From NCBI GenBank assembly GCA_022695795.1, contig MU404124.1, forward strand, positions 62,001-126,000: DNA of 64,000 nucleotides. The letters are read 5' to 3'. The DNA comes from Biscogniauxia marginata (taxonomy: Eukaryota; Ascomycota; Sordariomycetes; Xylariales; Xylariaceae). Position 1 is the stretch's first letter; each line of letters opens with the position of its first letter. A program made the translations under genes and the position numbers. The notes below the pieces were generated by a model that was given only the letters and a program-made list of their open reading frames with translations, did not search any database and was not told the DNA's origin. Positions 47,131-59,846 of the stretch are shown piece by piece.

Positions 47131-49067
47131 TTTGTATGGTGTAGAAGTAGTGATAATGTAGTAGTGGTAGTTGTTGTTGTGGTGGTTATAGTGTTAGGAA
47201 TTGATGTTGATGTATAAGCGTGTGATGATTCGCACTGAAGAGTCAAGTTGTGAAGAAGATTGCTGAGAGCTTTCTGTTGTTCGCAGTTGTTGTCTTGTGT
47301 TTGTTTCTGTGTGATCTGGGGAATGAAAGTTTCCAGCTACCTCGAAGACGAGGGCCGTTTAAATATACGTGATCTTGCCAAACCGGCATATTCTACCACA
47401 TTCACGAAACACCAAGAAATTACGGAAATGAATAATCATTGGAGCTTTGGACAATCAATCAGAATGCTCCGGACTGTTCTAGAGACTGTTCAATTCTATG
47501 TGGGTGCCGTTTCCGCTGGCCTGAGGCGCTGCGACATCTCGCGATCCTGCGCGAAGGTGTGGGAATTTGCCAGAAGATTCTACTAACAATTTAGAAATTG
47601 CTGCTCCGGCCATTGGTTGTGCCGACAACATAACACCACCAGTCCCGTGAAAACATTATTCTTCAATTTTGTGATAGGACAGAGAACCAATAGGTAAATG
47701 CATCTCGCATGCAGTCAAAGGAAAACTTCTTCGAATTTCTTCGTCAACGTGGCTGACCATCAATTGTTCTGAGCGGGAGTTGATCGTTCGATGGTCGAAC
47801 AATCTCGAACGGGACATTCGGAATTCGGGAGTTATGGATGGAACTCAAGGTTCCTTACCTTACACCAGCCACAAGAATTTGTGGCTCATGCCTGTGGCTT
47901 GCATCGGAGCTTCTTCGGGATAACTTGAGTGGCTTGAAGGTAGGTACCTTGACACTTCGACGATGGCTGTGGTGGCGGTGCGAAGAACTCGCTCGAACTT
48001 ACCTTACCTACCACGGGCGGAGGTACATGTCGGTATGGCTATGTAGTATTCCGTACTCCTTCGACATCTGATTTTCCAGCATACCGCCGCACTCGACTTG
48101 CTCATCTGACTTTGTAAGTATCTCGTCGGTGTCCACAATGCTACGCAGTTGCAGACCCGCCTGGATAAAAAGTCTTGGCAGGGGACCCTTATTCATCGCG
48201 CCATGACGTCATAGTCCCGTCCTTCTCTTGTCATAGGGGAGATTTTCATTTCTGATACCGGACAGCGCTAGCATTCAAATGCAGATCCGGCATTCCGATC
48301 CAGTTGTGAGGCGTGTAAGTCCGTTGGTTCGTATGGCTTTTACCCAAGCGGCCTATTAGACGGCTTGCTCGCGCCCCGCAATATACTAAACATGTACTTA
48401 CCGACATCACCGCATCCAACGTCAACCCTTCGAAGTGGGCTTTTTTAGTTTTCTCTCTCGTTTCTTTTCCTATTTTGTTAACAGGCTTACGAGGATTTCG
48501 TTTCGTTTCTTCGGGAATGACGTTATCATGCAGTCGACGCTGTTTTCCGTCTATACCTACCCTGCTTTTCCGGTACGCTGGCAAGCAGATGACGCCTGTG
48601 GCTCCTGTAATTGTTCTTTTTTAGTCGTTTCACGTGCCATCCCAAGTCAACGACAACTCGGTCAGAACAAGGATCAAGTTGGCAGCTTTTGCAGCAGCGA
48701 ACACCAAGCTAGGTAGTGACACCGAGCAGGTGGCCTGCTGTACAACTGTACAGCTGCAAAGTCACCCTTGCAAATCCTCCGCTACAGGCACGCTACGGTG
48801 TTTGGTCATTTTGTGGCAAACGGGGGCTGAGCTCGTGTTTCTTTGGGGGTTGATTTTTTATTGTATGATGCGACTAACTACTTTTGATATGGGATGGCGC
48901 AATCATCTACACACTGCGTGGTAGAGACTTGGGGTATAAACTCGAGGTATATAGCTGTTTATGTAAGCAATGCGCCATGCCCGGTATAGTTGATGACATT
49001 GTCACCTCCGAGGTCAAGCGGTAGGGAAAGTCAGTATCGTTGTACTGATTATTCCCTCGCGTTGATG
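47131..49067. other. Hsp30 promoter and intergenic stretch
   Basis: The first 700 bases form the Hsp30 upstream region with candidate heat-shock elements (listed separately). The rest holds no supported gene. Frames around 47838-48071 and 48246-48924 lack any family match. Confidence 0.45.
47572..47581 (-). promoter_or_regulatory. Candidate heat-shock element
   Basis: AGAAGATTCT is a perfect nGAAnnTTCn pair about 440 bases upstream of the Hsp30 start. A second, gapped array of GAA/TTC units (CGAAC, CGAAC, ATTCG at 5-base phasing) lies near 47796-47820. Binding by Hsf1 is inferred from the motif and the neighbouring gene. Confidence 0.45.
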
Positions 49068-51168
49068 TTATTGGCGGTAAGGGGGAGGATAGCCTGCTGC
49101 CATGGCTATACTCGGTCGCATTCCCATTGCTAACGGTGCTGGGCTCTGTACGCGGTTGAACAACCCTATAAGTCTCTTCCCGACTGACGGCTCCAACTCT
49201 GTCCCGTCCCGGGCGATTTTGACCTCGCGGTTCGAATTCCACGGGTTTCGTAGTCCTCGAGTTCGGTAGAACGGAAGTCTTGTAGTCGAGAGCCATTCTA
49301 ATTTGAAGGGCTTCCCCCAAGCTTTTGAGCCCCCCTCGCCTTCTTGTACGCTCCTGATGCTAGCCGAATCCTCCGACTCTATCTCAGGAACTATGTCTAC
49401 ATCGTCTCTTTCTACCTCCCAGAAAATAGTACCTCGTGCCGAGTCGTCAATTATTCGTCCTCTTGGGCAGCTTTCCGTAGCTTCGGTGGGGATGGCCTTG
49501 GGTAGATCTAAATTGGTTGTAGCTTGTGCCTTGGGTGCGAATTCGATCGCGGCAGCGGGATCGTTGTTGATTGGGGACACCATCCTTGCAAAACCAAAAT
49601 ATTCCCCGGATTTATTCGCGGAGAAAACCAGATAAACGTTATCCGCCGACTGCTTAAGTTTCAGTTCAGCACGGTCATAGATTTCGTCAGTTATGAATTT
49701 TGACTCTCACCTTGAATGCATCATTCAAAGTCTCTTCGTTGTGTGACTGCGTTGCCCATACCCCATTCCGAACACTCAATTCAAGGTCCTCAACTGTCAA
49801 GCTCTTAAGAATGAAGAATTTGTCCTTTTGAGTAGATGTCTCAACTGCTGGCCTATTTTTGGTCTCCACTTGTATATCTGACGCTGAAGCCGGAGTTTCT
49901 ACAACCGGAGATTGAGGGTTTTGTGTCGAATCCATAGGCCCGGATTGACCGCTTGACGAGGTCGCCGCCGGACCTGTCGGTGCAGCCTGGCCAGTGACCC
50001 CTTCAACGGTACTCTTTCGAAGCCGACTGACGAGTCGTACGGATTGGAATTTCGAGTCGTGGAGCTTCTGTTGAGCCGCAACACAGTTTTGCTCGTCCTT
50101 GAAGTTTGCAAAAGCACAATTACTTTTTGAAATGAGGAAAAGTGATTCTAGCCCGGCTGCTTCTCTGCATACATGGTGCACTAAATTCATCAAGTCGGTT
50201 TGTGGAGGGAGATTTCCGATCCAGATCGCATGTCCTGTTTAAACCTTAGTACTTTACTATTCCTATATAGGAGATTGCATGTCGATCTTACCACTTTGCC
50301 GGGGTTTTCGGGGTGGCCCTCGCACTATATTTTGGCGATTTCCTGGTGAATCTGAAGACGGTTAGCGATTACAAAGGGAACTCGATCTGTATACGATGGT
50401 AATACCATCGTTGTAGATGTAGTTGATGAGACCCCCACCTTGACCGTTCTCTTGTGATGGCGAGGATTCCCGTAGATCTCCTGGCGTACCATCCGGAACG
50501 AGATATGATACAGGGGCTACCTGCCCATGTACTGTAGGTGTAGCAGCTGTGTAGTGGTTCGACGGAGGGTAGTAATATCCAGTAGGAAGTGGTTGCTGCT
50601 GGTTCATCATCACGGTGCTCGGATAGAAACCCATGTTCATGTTGTGCCGAGGAGACAAACTACCCGGCTGTTGGGGTTGATGTTGTTGTTGGTGTTGTGA
50701 CGAAGGCGACATTTGAGTGTTGTAATACTGCGCCATTTGCGATTGCTGAGCCATATAGTATTGCTGTTGGCCGGCCAGCTGCGACATACTCGACTGCCCT
50801 GGATAATGGGAAATTTGTGGCATCATATTGGGCACCGAACCGGGATTAAATCTTTGCTGCTGTTGTCCGTGACCATAGCTAGTTCGATACCCTCCCTGGG
50901 GGAGAGCGTTGGCCATTGCGGCCATATTGTAAGGTCCCTGGCGGCCGGCATTTTGAGATTGGGTCATATCAAACTGGTTCGTAAACGCATTCGGGGACGG
51001 GCCGTAGAACTGCTGATACGGGTGTTGAAAGGCAGTATTGTTCGCGGGGCTTGGGCCTTGTGGTAACGGCGGTTGCCCACCATTCGGAGGCATTCCTTGG
51101 TAAGCACCGCCGGAGATCTCTTGAGTCGCATACTCGCTAGCCGGCGCCGCGGGCGGTGGAACATCTCC
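49068..51168 (-). CDS. YTH-domain RNA-binding protein with an upstream RRM-like region
   Basis: Four exons are read: 51168-50406, 50351-50292, 50234-49711 and 49649-49068. The introns are 54, 57 and 61 nt and the phase is consistent at 642 aa. The N-terminus (about 1-255) is Gln/Pro/Asn-rich and disordered. A short RRM-like segment follows (HAIWIGNLPP; CAFANFKDEQNCVAA), then the YTH domain (about 410-620): FFILKSLTVEDLELS, NGVWATQSHNEETLNDAF, SGEYFGFARM, ARGTIFWE, KPFKLEW and REVKIARDGTELEP. The aromatic-cage Trp positions (NGVW and KLEW) are kept, so it should bind N6-methyladenosine in RNA. The frame stays open upstream to 51300 without an ATG, so a 5' exon may be missing; the ATG at 51168 is the first in-frame start. 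Confidence 0.9.
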
Positions 51169-54100
51169 CATTTGGGCGTTACCTGTTGTAGTGGTGCGCT
51201 TCGACGAATACTGAAGGACGGGGTCGTGAAACAAGTCGCTATGAGTCTCGCTTGAAATGTCGGCAGTTCTGCGCGGTCCGTCCTTTTGATGTTGCTTCAC
51301 CGTATGAAGTGTCTAGCTTGATGAAAACCTAGCACTTCCAAGCCTCTAGTGAATTATATGACTGAGAGGTGAGCAGTCGTCTTGTGCTGTGTGGTGTAAC
51401 CCAGGTAATCGGGACCGAGCAGACGTCTTTTTCCAGAGCTTGACCGCGATATGGACAACGTTATTTTTGATGAGGAAGATACTCGGTAACGAAATCGTCA
51501 ATGCCTCTTCCTGCTTACTTTTCCAGTGTAACTTGAAATCTGCAATTGGGTCTTCGTGGTATGATGATCCACCTCTTCAAGCACCCAATCTGATGAAGAG
51601 GAAAAGAAGCCGAGGCAAAGGTAATGTCAAGTTCCTAGGTCGATGAGTTGCAGATACTACGGGGTATCGAAAAGAAGAAAACGATTCGGTTCGAGAGCCG
51701 AGTTGATAGTTGCTTGGATCGTCTATAGGCGGTCTAAGTATAGCGTCTGTTGATACCCTGCCAAGAGGCCTGCATAGATTCGAAGACATAAACGGTCCGG
51801 GGAAAACCAATATGTAGTGTGTACGCGAACGCGTTTAGAAACGGGCAGTGATCATCTAGGTTAAGAAGATCAAATTGTAACACTAGATGGGAATATCGAG
51901 AAGAAGAATATTAAGGTGGTGTGGCTAATTTGGTTGTCCTGTGGCCCGGAGATTTCTGACAACCCCCGGCTAGGGTATTCAAGCAGAAGCGGCCACTAAG
52001 TAACGATAATCTTTGCCTTTTCCTTCCACACGTATGCAGTATGGGTATGAGAGGAGCATCATGAGGCAAGGCCAGCAAAACATAGCAAGGAAGATGACGA
52101 CTTGTGGCATTGCGGGTGGCTAAAACGCTACTAGTCTAACAACCTGGACATGCAGGGCATGGTCCGCAATGTGTGTATGGTAGGGGGCTTGCCGGGGGGA
52201 TGGGACTATGTAGAGTGAAGAAGCAGAATATGGAAGATATGCAGGAGTATCCCGGCCTCGGAGCCGGGGGGGTGGGAAGGACGTTTCTAGCGAGCTGGCC
52301 CTGGTGAATAGAAGAAGTCGAACGAAGACTGGAGGGCAGGAGGGATAGCAAAGACAGCCAATAAGCTTAGACGAGTGCTAACTCGAGACGAAAAATGGAG
52401 AATAAGGAATGGGAATTTGCATTCGACCCGCGTTGTTTCGCTGGCGCCGTTTTTTCGCCACCGGAACCCTTGGATCCTCTTTTGGGGGGTTCTAAAGGTT
52501 CCACGAATCTCTTGAGCCGGAGCTTGCCCAGCACTGATCCCTTGATTCTTATTGATAGACAGAAGTCGTCCCCAAACCCCGAGAGATTTCCCCAGCCACA
52601 AAAGGTCTAGGCAGGCCTCCCAACAAGGGGACTTGTCAATCTCACCTTTACGGCATTGTCAGATTTGTACTATCGATCCCAGCACATAGTGGCCTGGTAG
52701 CACAAGGTCGCGTACCAGACCGTCCGCCTGAGAGTTCGTAGTTCGCGGCTATCAGCTCTAGCCCCCCAACTTCGCAGGGACTAGATCAATCCAGGAACCG
52801 CGGAACGTGCGCGATCATCAGTCGGGGCGGAGCGGGATGTGACGGGCCCGGGATCATTATATCAATATTTTTACAATGCACAGATCGCGAGCGTTGTCTA
52901 CAGAGATCCCAGACAAGGCCAGACTCGTACTATGCAGTACCTATACCGTGTACCGTATAATCGGGCGTATTATGGCAAACATTGCAGCGTGACTCTGGAC
53001 CAGACCAGTCCAGAACCCAGAGTCCAGAACCCGGAGACCACCTCCAAAGGAGGTATTAAAAAAAGGGACCTGAATTAGGTAGCTGACAGTATGGACGTAC
53101 GGATAGCCTCCTTCGCATAGAACGGACAATTCAATTACGGTCAATTGGCGGGTGGTGGTCCGGTATGCAATTCACAAGCCGGCGAGGACGACGGCGATGG
53201 TGGTGGGCGAGGTCTGTCAAGCTGATCGACACGGCAGCATCACTAGCTCGACGATGATGAAATGGGTATCCAGGTTTCGGAGAGAGCCGCAATCGGTTTT
53301 TGATGCTCTTGGGGGATTTCGAATCGGGAAAATTGACGGTTTCCCATGCAGTCCCGGTCGCATGTGGAGATTGCTGATCCCTGGCTGTAGGGTGGGCTAT
53401 GATGCCGATGATGAAATTCTTGTAGCCGGTCCGTCGGTGGCGTCAGACTTGTCAGGGAACCCAACTAGAAGCAATGACGAACTGCCTACGATCCCCATTA
53501 GGTAGCTTGGGTATTCGTCTGGTATTATCAGTGTGCCTGTCCCGGTCGAAACCACGCTGTGGCTCCATTTCTCCATTATACCCCCCGTGTGGACTGCCTT
53601 CTCCAGAAAAGCGATCGTCACAATGTTCTTCGCAATTGGCTGCACTTGTGTCGATCTGGCTGACTCGTTCACGCCCTTCTCACCACCGTCTGTGCCTCTG
53701 CCTCTATTCTTATAAAGCGATGGGGCAAGATGGAGAACGGGTCGGGGGTTCGAGAAGCGATGACGTGCTATGACACTCGTAGCGCATGTGCGTTGGTAGC
53801 TAAACTGCTTGGCTTTCTGAAGAAACTGGAGATAGTAGGTTGTAGGGAGTAGACCTGCTGATAGTTTCCTATCTGAAATAGTCTGGCAGGCACAGATGAT
53901 GGAATGCTTAGTGAGTACCTAATGTACATACCCTAGTTTACCCAGATTAGATAGATACATACATGTACTTAAGCGGTTGTCCACCGACCCAGCCAACCGC
54001 CTTCTTACATGTATGTCCTCTGTACCTTGTACCTAGCAGGATGTAACACCCGCCAATCCGCGGGGAGCTCTCTTGCCTCTTCAGCCCTCGAGCTGCTAGC

Positions 54101-57100
54101 TACTCGTGTGGCGGTGCCAAGTGATAGACAGCCTCACCTACCTGGAATTGTCCAGTCCCCGAATCGCTTACTTGCGGTAATTTGCTACGACCTTGCTGGA
54201 GGTACATGAGATTACCTCACATACATGTATCTCCTCCTTGCCTTCGAACCATCGATACAGCTCATATTTGCCACATCTTTTTATTTTTTTCATCTTTTTT
54301 TGTCACTTACGCGCAAGCCATGCAGCACAGACAGACCCGACAGGATCCTGCCCAATTATTATGTATAGCACCTCCATTACGTCCATTGCCTCTCCACATA
54401 CCACCTGCCTACCTTTAGGTACCTAGGTAGGTACCAGCATATCAACAGCCCTGAACCTTGGCATGATACCCCATCATTTGCTGCAATTCGTCCTGCATGG
54501 TGCCTTGAGTCTTGTTTCTACATGTAGTCCCCTCCCACCGGTACAGTAGGTACCTAACAACTGGTCTCACCTACCCATCGTTTCTCATCGGTTAATGTGC
54601 ATCGACACAGCGACACAACCATCACCACCACCATCACCGCCCGTATACTACCAAGTCCGGTTCCCATTACACATACACATATCACTAAATGTGTTCACCG
54701 GTTAAGTATAACTCACACTTAGATGCATCCATTCTTGACATGACCTGGCTTATGTGACACCTGCACCGCTTTGCTTGAGCCTCATTCCCGGAACAAAATC
54801 TCCGCGTGAACCTACCCGCAACGATAAGTGGATTTTAGGGGTCCTAGACAGTCTAGAGCCGCCTCAACTCTCCGAACCTGCCTAACTGCCTAAGGAGTTC
54901 GACACTTCGAGTAACCATTCCTTTCTTCGTCAAGCCCCGGTGTTACACATGATCATCCAACAACCTCCCCGTGTACTTACTCCCCTGTCTGCTTAGCCGG
55001 CTTTCGTATCTGGCATACATGTAGGCGGCTCTAGCCTCCGCATGAGAACACACATGTAGTTTAGTGATGGTTGCCACCGGGTCAGATGAGTTGCGTGTCC
55101 AGACTCGAGCAGTAGTAACAGCGAGGGGTAGGTAGGGTTTGCTTTATGCATTTCGCGTTGTCCGATACCCCGGGACCCTACCACATCAATACGAAGCCGC
55201 CCATTGCACTCATCGGGAACCGATCTTCACGGCACACCGAGCTCGCATCCTGGTCGCCTCGTGAACTGGGCTAGAGCGACAGCGTCTCGAGTTCCCAAGA
55301 GACCTAACTACGAGTAGACTAGATGCTTTCCTGCCCAACGCAGCCTTGCTAGCCTTTCCGGGGGGCGGTGCCAATATGCTGGCGCCCTGGGGGCCCTACT
55401 TAGGCCATTGTGGCGTTCTGCGGCTTGCCACCACTTTCCGGTTTAGCTATGCGGGCAGCCATTGCGAACACTGGACATCAGCCATGGATTAATCTCACCC
55501 AGGACGCCTGATGGATGCCTTAAAATGTGCTGGTTCTGATAGGAGATGGCTACGGAAATTACAAAAGTCCCTACACATGAGAAGGTCAAGCTCGATCGCA
55601 TCTCAACCCCCTCCCGCCTCTATCAAATCTCAACATATCATGACGGCTAACAGATCAAATCGACCAATCAGTAACACTAATGGTCTTCAGGATGGCACAT
55701 GAAATTTGCCTTGCCAGCCCGTCCGCCGTCAAAATTGCTGTCACTAATTTCATTCCTTGCCCAATTGATTGCTTCTAGGGTTTCGTGCTTTTACTAGGGC
55801 GTAGGATATCGGCCGTCCTGGCGGTCCTCGAAGTACCACGAAAGCAGTTATCAAGGGCGGACTAGCTGTGTACTAGAGACCGACCTGGTGAATGATTCAA
55901 ACACAGGACATGCCTAGGAACCGAAGGTCAATGCGGCCCTCTCTAAGCATTCTAGGAGTAGCTTGGGCTTAAGAGCTAACAGCCGTTACCCACAACCTTA
56001 ATTTAGTTTGTTCCTATTAACCTGGGCCGGCAAGACACTGCGGAATCTAGAATCTAGACTGCAGTTGGCTTTGGAAGGCTGCACGGTTGGCCGCATCGAA
56101 ACCATCCAGGGCACTTTCAAAGGGTTACTAGAAGAAAACGCTGCCTACCTGCTAGTAAACTAGGCTTGGTTGGTAGGGCCGATTCTTTTGCCCAAGGTTG
56201 CGACCATTGCCCAAGGTCCATAAGCCGGCGCGGGGGCAGGTTCGCATGGTTAACGCCACGGCAGGAGAGGTGGACAAGGTAACGGTGTGATGAGGCCTAA
56301 TTGAACGTTTGCTTCATGGAGACGGTACAGTGAAAACTGGGGCCAGCCTAGGCTTTGCAAGAGGAAGCTCCTCTAGCCGAGGAGGAGCAATTTGTGATCT
56401 AGATAGGTAGGTCAGGTAACATGGGCGGGCTTGTAATATACAACTGCCAATGGTCAAACCTGAAGTTAGAAGGTGGGCTTCGGAGGCGCCCTATATGCCA
56501 ATTGCACAATCGAGATACTACACGGGTGCCATGTTCAGACTCCCTACTGGTCTGTAACGGTTGATACATGAGACTTCTGGCTGCAGGGCTGTAATCACGG
56601 CCTGTGTTATAGTAGAATCTAGAAGCATGTATATTGTGTGTGTGTGTGATGTACACAGGAAGTGTGGTGTGTTGGATGCTTAATTTACATATATATACGT
56701 GGTACATGAGGGTAAACTGCTGTCACACCACATAATTCGAGTACCCCGAGTCTGACATTGTGATCATTCATATCTGACTACTAGGGTGCAGAAGTCCGAC
56801 TGGATACCAGCTCGCTCTTTTCCTGTCGTTCGTGGACACTGCATTACGTCTCATGTACTACATATAGGGCCAGCCTACCTGATTTATTGTTTTGCCTCAA
56901 GGTACAAATAAACTCAAGCAATGATGCTGATATACATAGGTAACTATAAACGCACAAGTTTAGGGGAGTAACGAGGATAGCTAGTGCTTTAACTATTGGT
57001 AGTTGAAGCTCGGCTATGGTATAAAGCAATGAGCGAACGGAAGCGAGTGGTTAAGTGCGATCTGTCTAATAATAGGTCATATGAATAGTGTGGCTTGCGG

Positions 57101-58090
57101 TTGGCACTTAGGTTTCTGTCCAATTCCAGTTGCTCCCACTGGCTATCCTGGATCTCACGGCCTATCTATATCTTCGCTTCGGTGTGCTGGTAGACTCCGT
57201 TGGTTGTCTTTTGGGCTTACCTATGTGTTAGAATCATCATATCGCACATCAAATGAACAGATGACCACTACGCTGCCACCAAGAAAACAAAGGGGAGGGG
57301 GGTTGGAGGATTTCTCCCATTTCTTAGACATCCTGTGATAGAGACGGAACCCCCCCCCTCCCCCCTCGTCTTAGCTGGAAAACAACGAAGTGCAAATCTA
57401 GAACGATGGCAGCAGGACTAGGCGTGGTATTAAGAAATCAACCAGTCAAACTAAGTCGAAGTTCTCTAGTTATATGTAGCCAAGAGCAGTGGAATAAGAT
57501 GGGCTCTATGAGGACGCCAGAAAGTATATGTAGACCCTACGACGAGCTTTGAGCGCGAGAACAAGGGAATCGCGCGTATAAGGGGTTTTGGGGTTAGCAA
57601 AAGAAAAGTCTACAGGTCTAGAGCTTCTAGGCCTCTATTCATTATCTTCCACATTCCTGCCCTTTATACACAAATGGCTATTGGCATTAACCTAGTCAAC
57701 TAGTTCCTCTCCAGTATGGGCCTGGTTCAGTGATTTGGCATCTCGTCGGGATTCATCCTGTTAGACTTGGTCAGTAGTATTGTCCCCTTGCCGTCTTCGA
57801 CTCCCTCTGAGCTGATCTAGTTGGAGAATTCATGCCATATGCTGCCACCTCTTCATCGACTCGGCTTTTGAGGCGTGCCCTCCGCGTAGTACTGGCTTTT
57901 TAAAGTTTCGCAACTTGAAACACAACCAAGGAATTTCGGCAGGTTATGACGGATATTAGAGAACAGACGGCCATGATGACATTTAGGACTCTCCGCAGCA
58001 GAGACTCTTGTTTGTCTATGATATTGTACAAGGCCGGTCCGCACCCCTTACGCCATTTCGTCCCTCGTGATTCATGACTTCGAACCCACC
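51169..58090. other. Long gene-free stretch
   Basis: Almost 7 kb without a supported gene. From 51169 to about 52600 is the YTH upstream region and includes coding-like sequence to 51300. Frames at 52287-52601, 53152-53773 and 54009-54426 lack starts, family matches or splice logic. The motif TACCTAGGTA recurs near 54415-54435. It may hold long UTRs, non-coding RNA or decayed repeats, but nothing specific can be named. Confidence 0.45.
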
Positions 58091-58978
58091 TTAGTCCCTC
58101 TTCAGCGGTAGAACCTTCTCCTCGATACCATCCTTGGTGATGATCATGATCTGCAGCCCGTCACCGACCTCGATATGCCGCTCGACGGCCGAGTCGAAGG
58201 CGTCCTTGACAAGGATCTCGACCTCGTTCCGGGGTAGGGGCACGCGTTCGCGCTCCTGTAGCTCGTGGCCGACGCCGGTGCCGGGGACGTACTGGTTCTT
58301 GAAGTTGACCTGGTTGTCGAGGAAGGGCATGATGAGACTGGCGGCGGCACCGCCGGCACGGCACTGCTCGCGCTCGAAGCTGCCGACGGGGTCGTAGCTG
58401 TAGACGGCGCCGCGGCCCTCCTCGTCGAGCCCGCCGAGGATGGCGTACACGTAGTAGGGGAAGAAGCGCTTCTGGTACATGATGGTGGAGAGGCGCTTGG
58501 CGCAGGCGTTCACGCTCATGGGCTTGCCGTGCCGGTACCGGTACATCTTGCAGATCGAGTCCAAGCGCTCCTGGAGCGCCTCGCCGTCGGCCGCGTACCC
58601 CACCACCGACAGCAGCAGATTTGCATCGTCCTGCGACGACGTCGTGCCCCCGATCTTGAACACCTTCGGTGCGTACCGCGTGTTGATGCTGTAGCCGGCC
58701 GTTAGACGGGTGTCGCCGGCCATGATGGCAAAGTCGGCACCGGCGATGGCGAGGGTCGAGCCGCCGTTGTCGGTGTAACTATTAGGTGGGGAAAACACAA
58801 TACGACGTCAGCTATTGTTCAAGAATAAAGGCGTGAGGCGTAGGGTGTAATAGGAGCCATAGGTATTGGCTTACGGGTTGAAGCGGTGTTCTCGTAGGCC
58901 GTCGACAGTGTCCTTGGGTACGTCGGCAAACGAGTAGTTAGGCCCGTTGAGGACCGGATTCTGGCTAAACATGGCCAT
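58091..58978 (-). CDS. PRE7: 20S proteasome beta-6 subunit
   Basis: Two exons, 58978-58875 and 58778-58091, are separated by a 96-nt intron, giving 263 aa. The start MAMFSQNPVLNG and HRFNPYTDNGGSTLAIAG match beta-6 (Pre7/PSMB1). The middle carries AGDTRLTAGYSI, KRFFPYYVYAILGGLDEEG and AVYSYDPVGSFEREQCRAGG. The end carries LIMPFLDNQVNFKNQY and VERHIEVGDGLQIMIITKDG. It is a non-catalytic beta-ring subunit of the proteasome core, acting in nucleus and cytosol. Its length is normal. It is divergently placed from STT4, with 857 bases between the start codons. Confidence 0.96.
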
Positions 58979-59835
58979 GCTGGCGAAATATTTTTTGGGG
59001 TTCAATAGACTCTATGTGCTTCGGATGGTTCGTATCGAACGACTTCGGTCGAGGTGGTGATGGGTGATGGGCTTGGTGGAGGGAAGGCTGGAATTAGGCG
59101 GGTTTTGGTGATGATTGAAGTTGGCAGCTTTCCCTCACGCGCGTTCAGCTTGCAGCCTTGTTGCGGGCCTCTGGCAGGGGTAGCTCCCGATGACTAAGCA
59201 TATTTCAGTACAGGTAGGGCATGCATCAAATACCTAACCCGCCTCACCAAGCTCAAAAAGAAGTACCTAATATAAAGCACAGCTAAGGTTGCCTTATAAG
59301 ATATTTTATAATTAAGAGTGAAAATAAAACAATTTACAATAAATTGGTCTTCCTATTTCTGTTTTTTCTTGATATGTAAACTGAGTATTTAAATAAGAAA
59401 CAGGCTCTATTTTTACTTATTAACAACATTGCTCAGGTACCTACCTACCTTATGTACCTATCTGGTATTGAAGGTACATAGCATAATCTGTGCAGCTATC
59501 GCTATCTACGGTATGTACCTATCGGCGAGGTACTTACATACAGGGGTTCAAGGCGCGGTTCCAACCTTTTATGGCTGGACACGCTCCGTGCATGGATCGT
59601 CATCTTTTTAATATACCTCCTCGACGAGTACCGACTAACAACCAATTTAAATATAATTGAACTCCAGCCAAAACCAAGGAGAACCCGCGACTTGCCGCAA
59701 CACCCTCCCCTTTGGTCGCATTGCTCTTCCGCGGATGGTTAACTTCTTTCTGTAATTCTCTCCCTCGTATATATCCTCAACCTTCCACTCCTCCATTGTG
59801 TCTTTTTTTTCGCATGATTCCTAGACCAAACCACC
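58979..59835. promoter_or_regulatory. Divergent promoter between PRE7 and STT4
   Basis: This 857-base spacer serves both genes. It includes AT-rich DNA with several TACCTA/TAGGTA words (59437-59530) and a pyrimidine-rich tract (59755-59811) leading into the STT4 start. A proteasome-associated control element was looked for but not recognised. Confidence 0.55.
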
Positions 59836-59846
59836 ATGGCCCGTGA
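59814..59846 (+). promoter_or_regulatory. Short uORF overlapping the STT4 start
   Basis: An ATG at 59814 opens a 10-codon frame that ends at a TGA overlapping codon 4 of STT4. It is out of frame with the main start at 59836, which has a near-ideal context (CCACCATGG). If the transcript begins upstream, this uORF could lower initiation at the main ATG or be skipped by leaky scanning. No expression evidence is available. Confidence 0.45.

Noticed and set aside
53733..53770. tRNA-like B-box word GGGTTCGAG
   Set aside because: No matching A-box or cloverleaf could be formed with the preceding 70 bases. No tRNA gene was found elsewhere by eye.
53152..53773. Overlapping frames in the gene-free block
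   Set aside because: The longest frame lacks an ATG at its start, and neither strand shows a family word.
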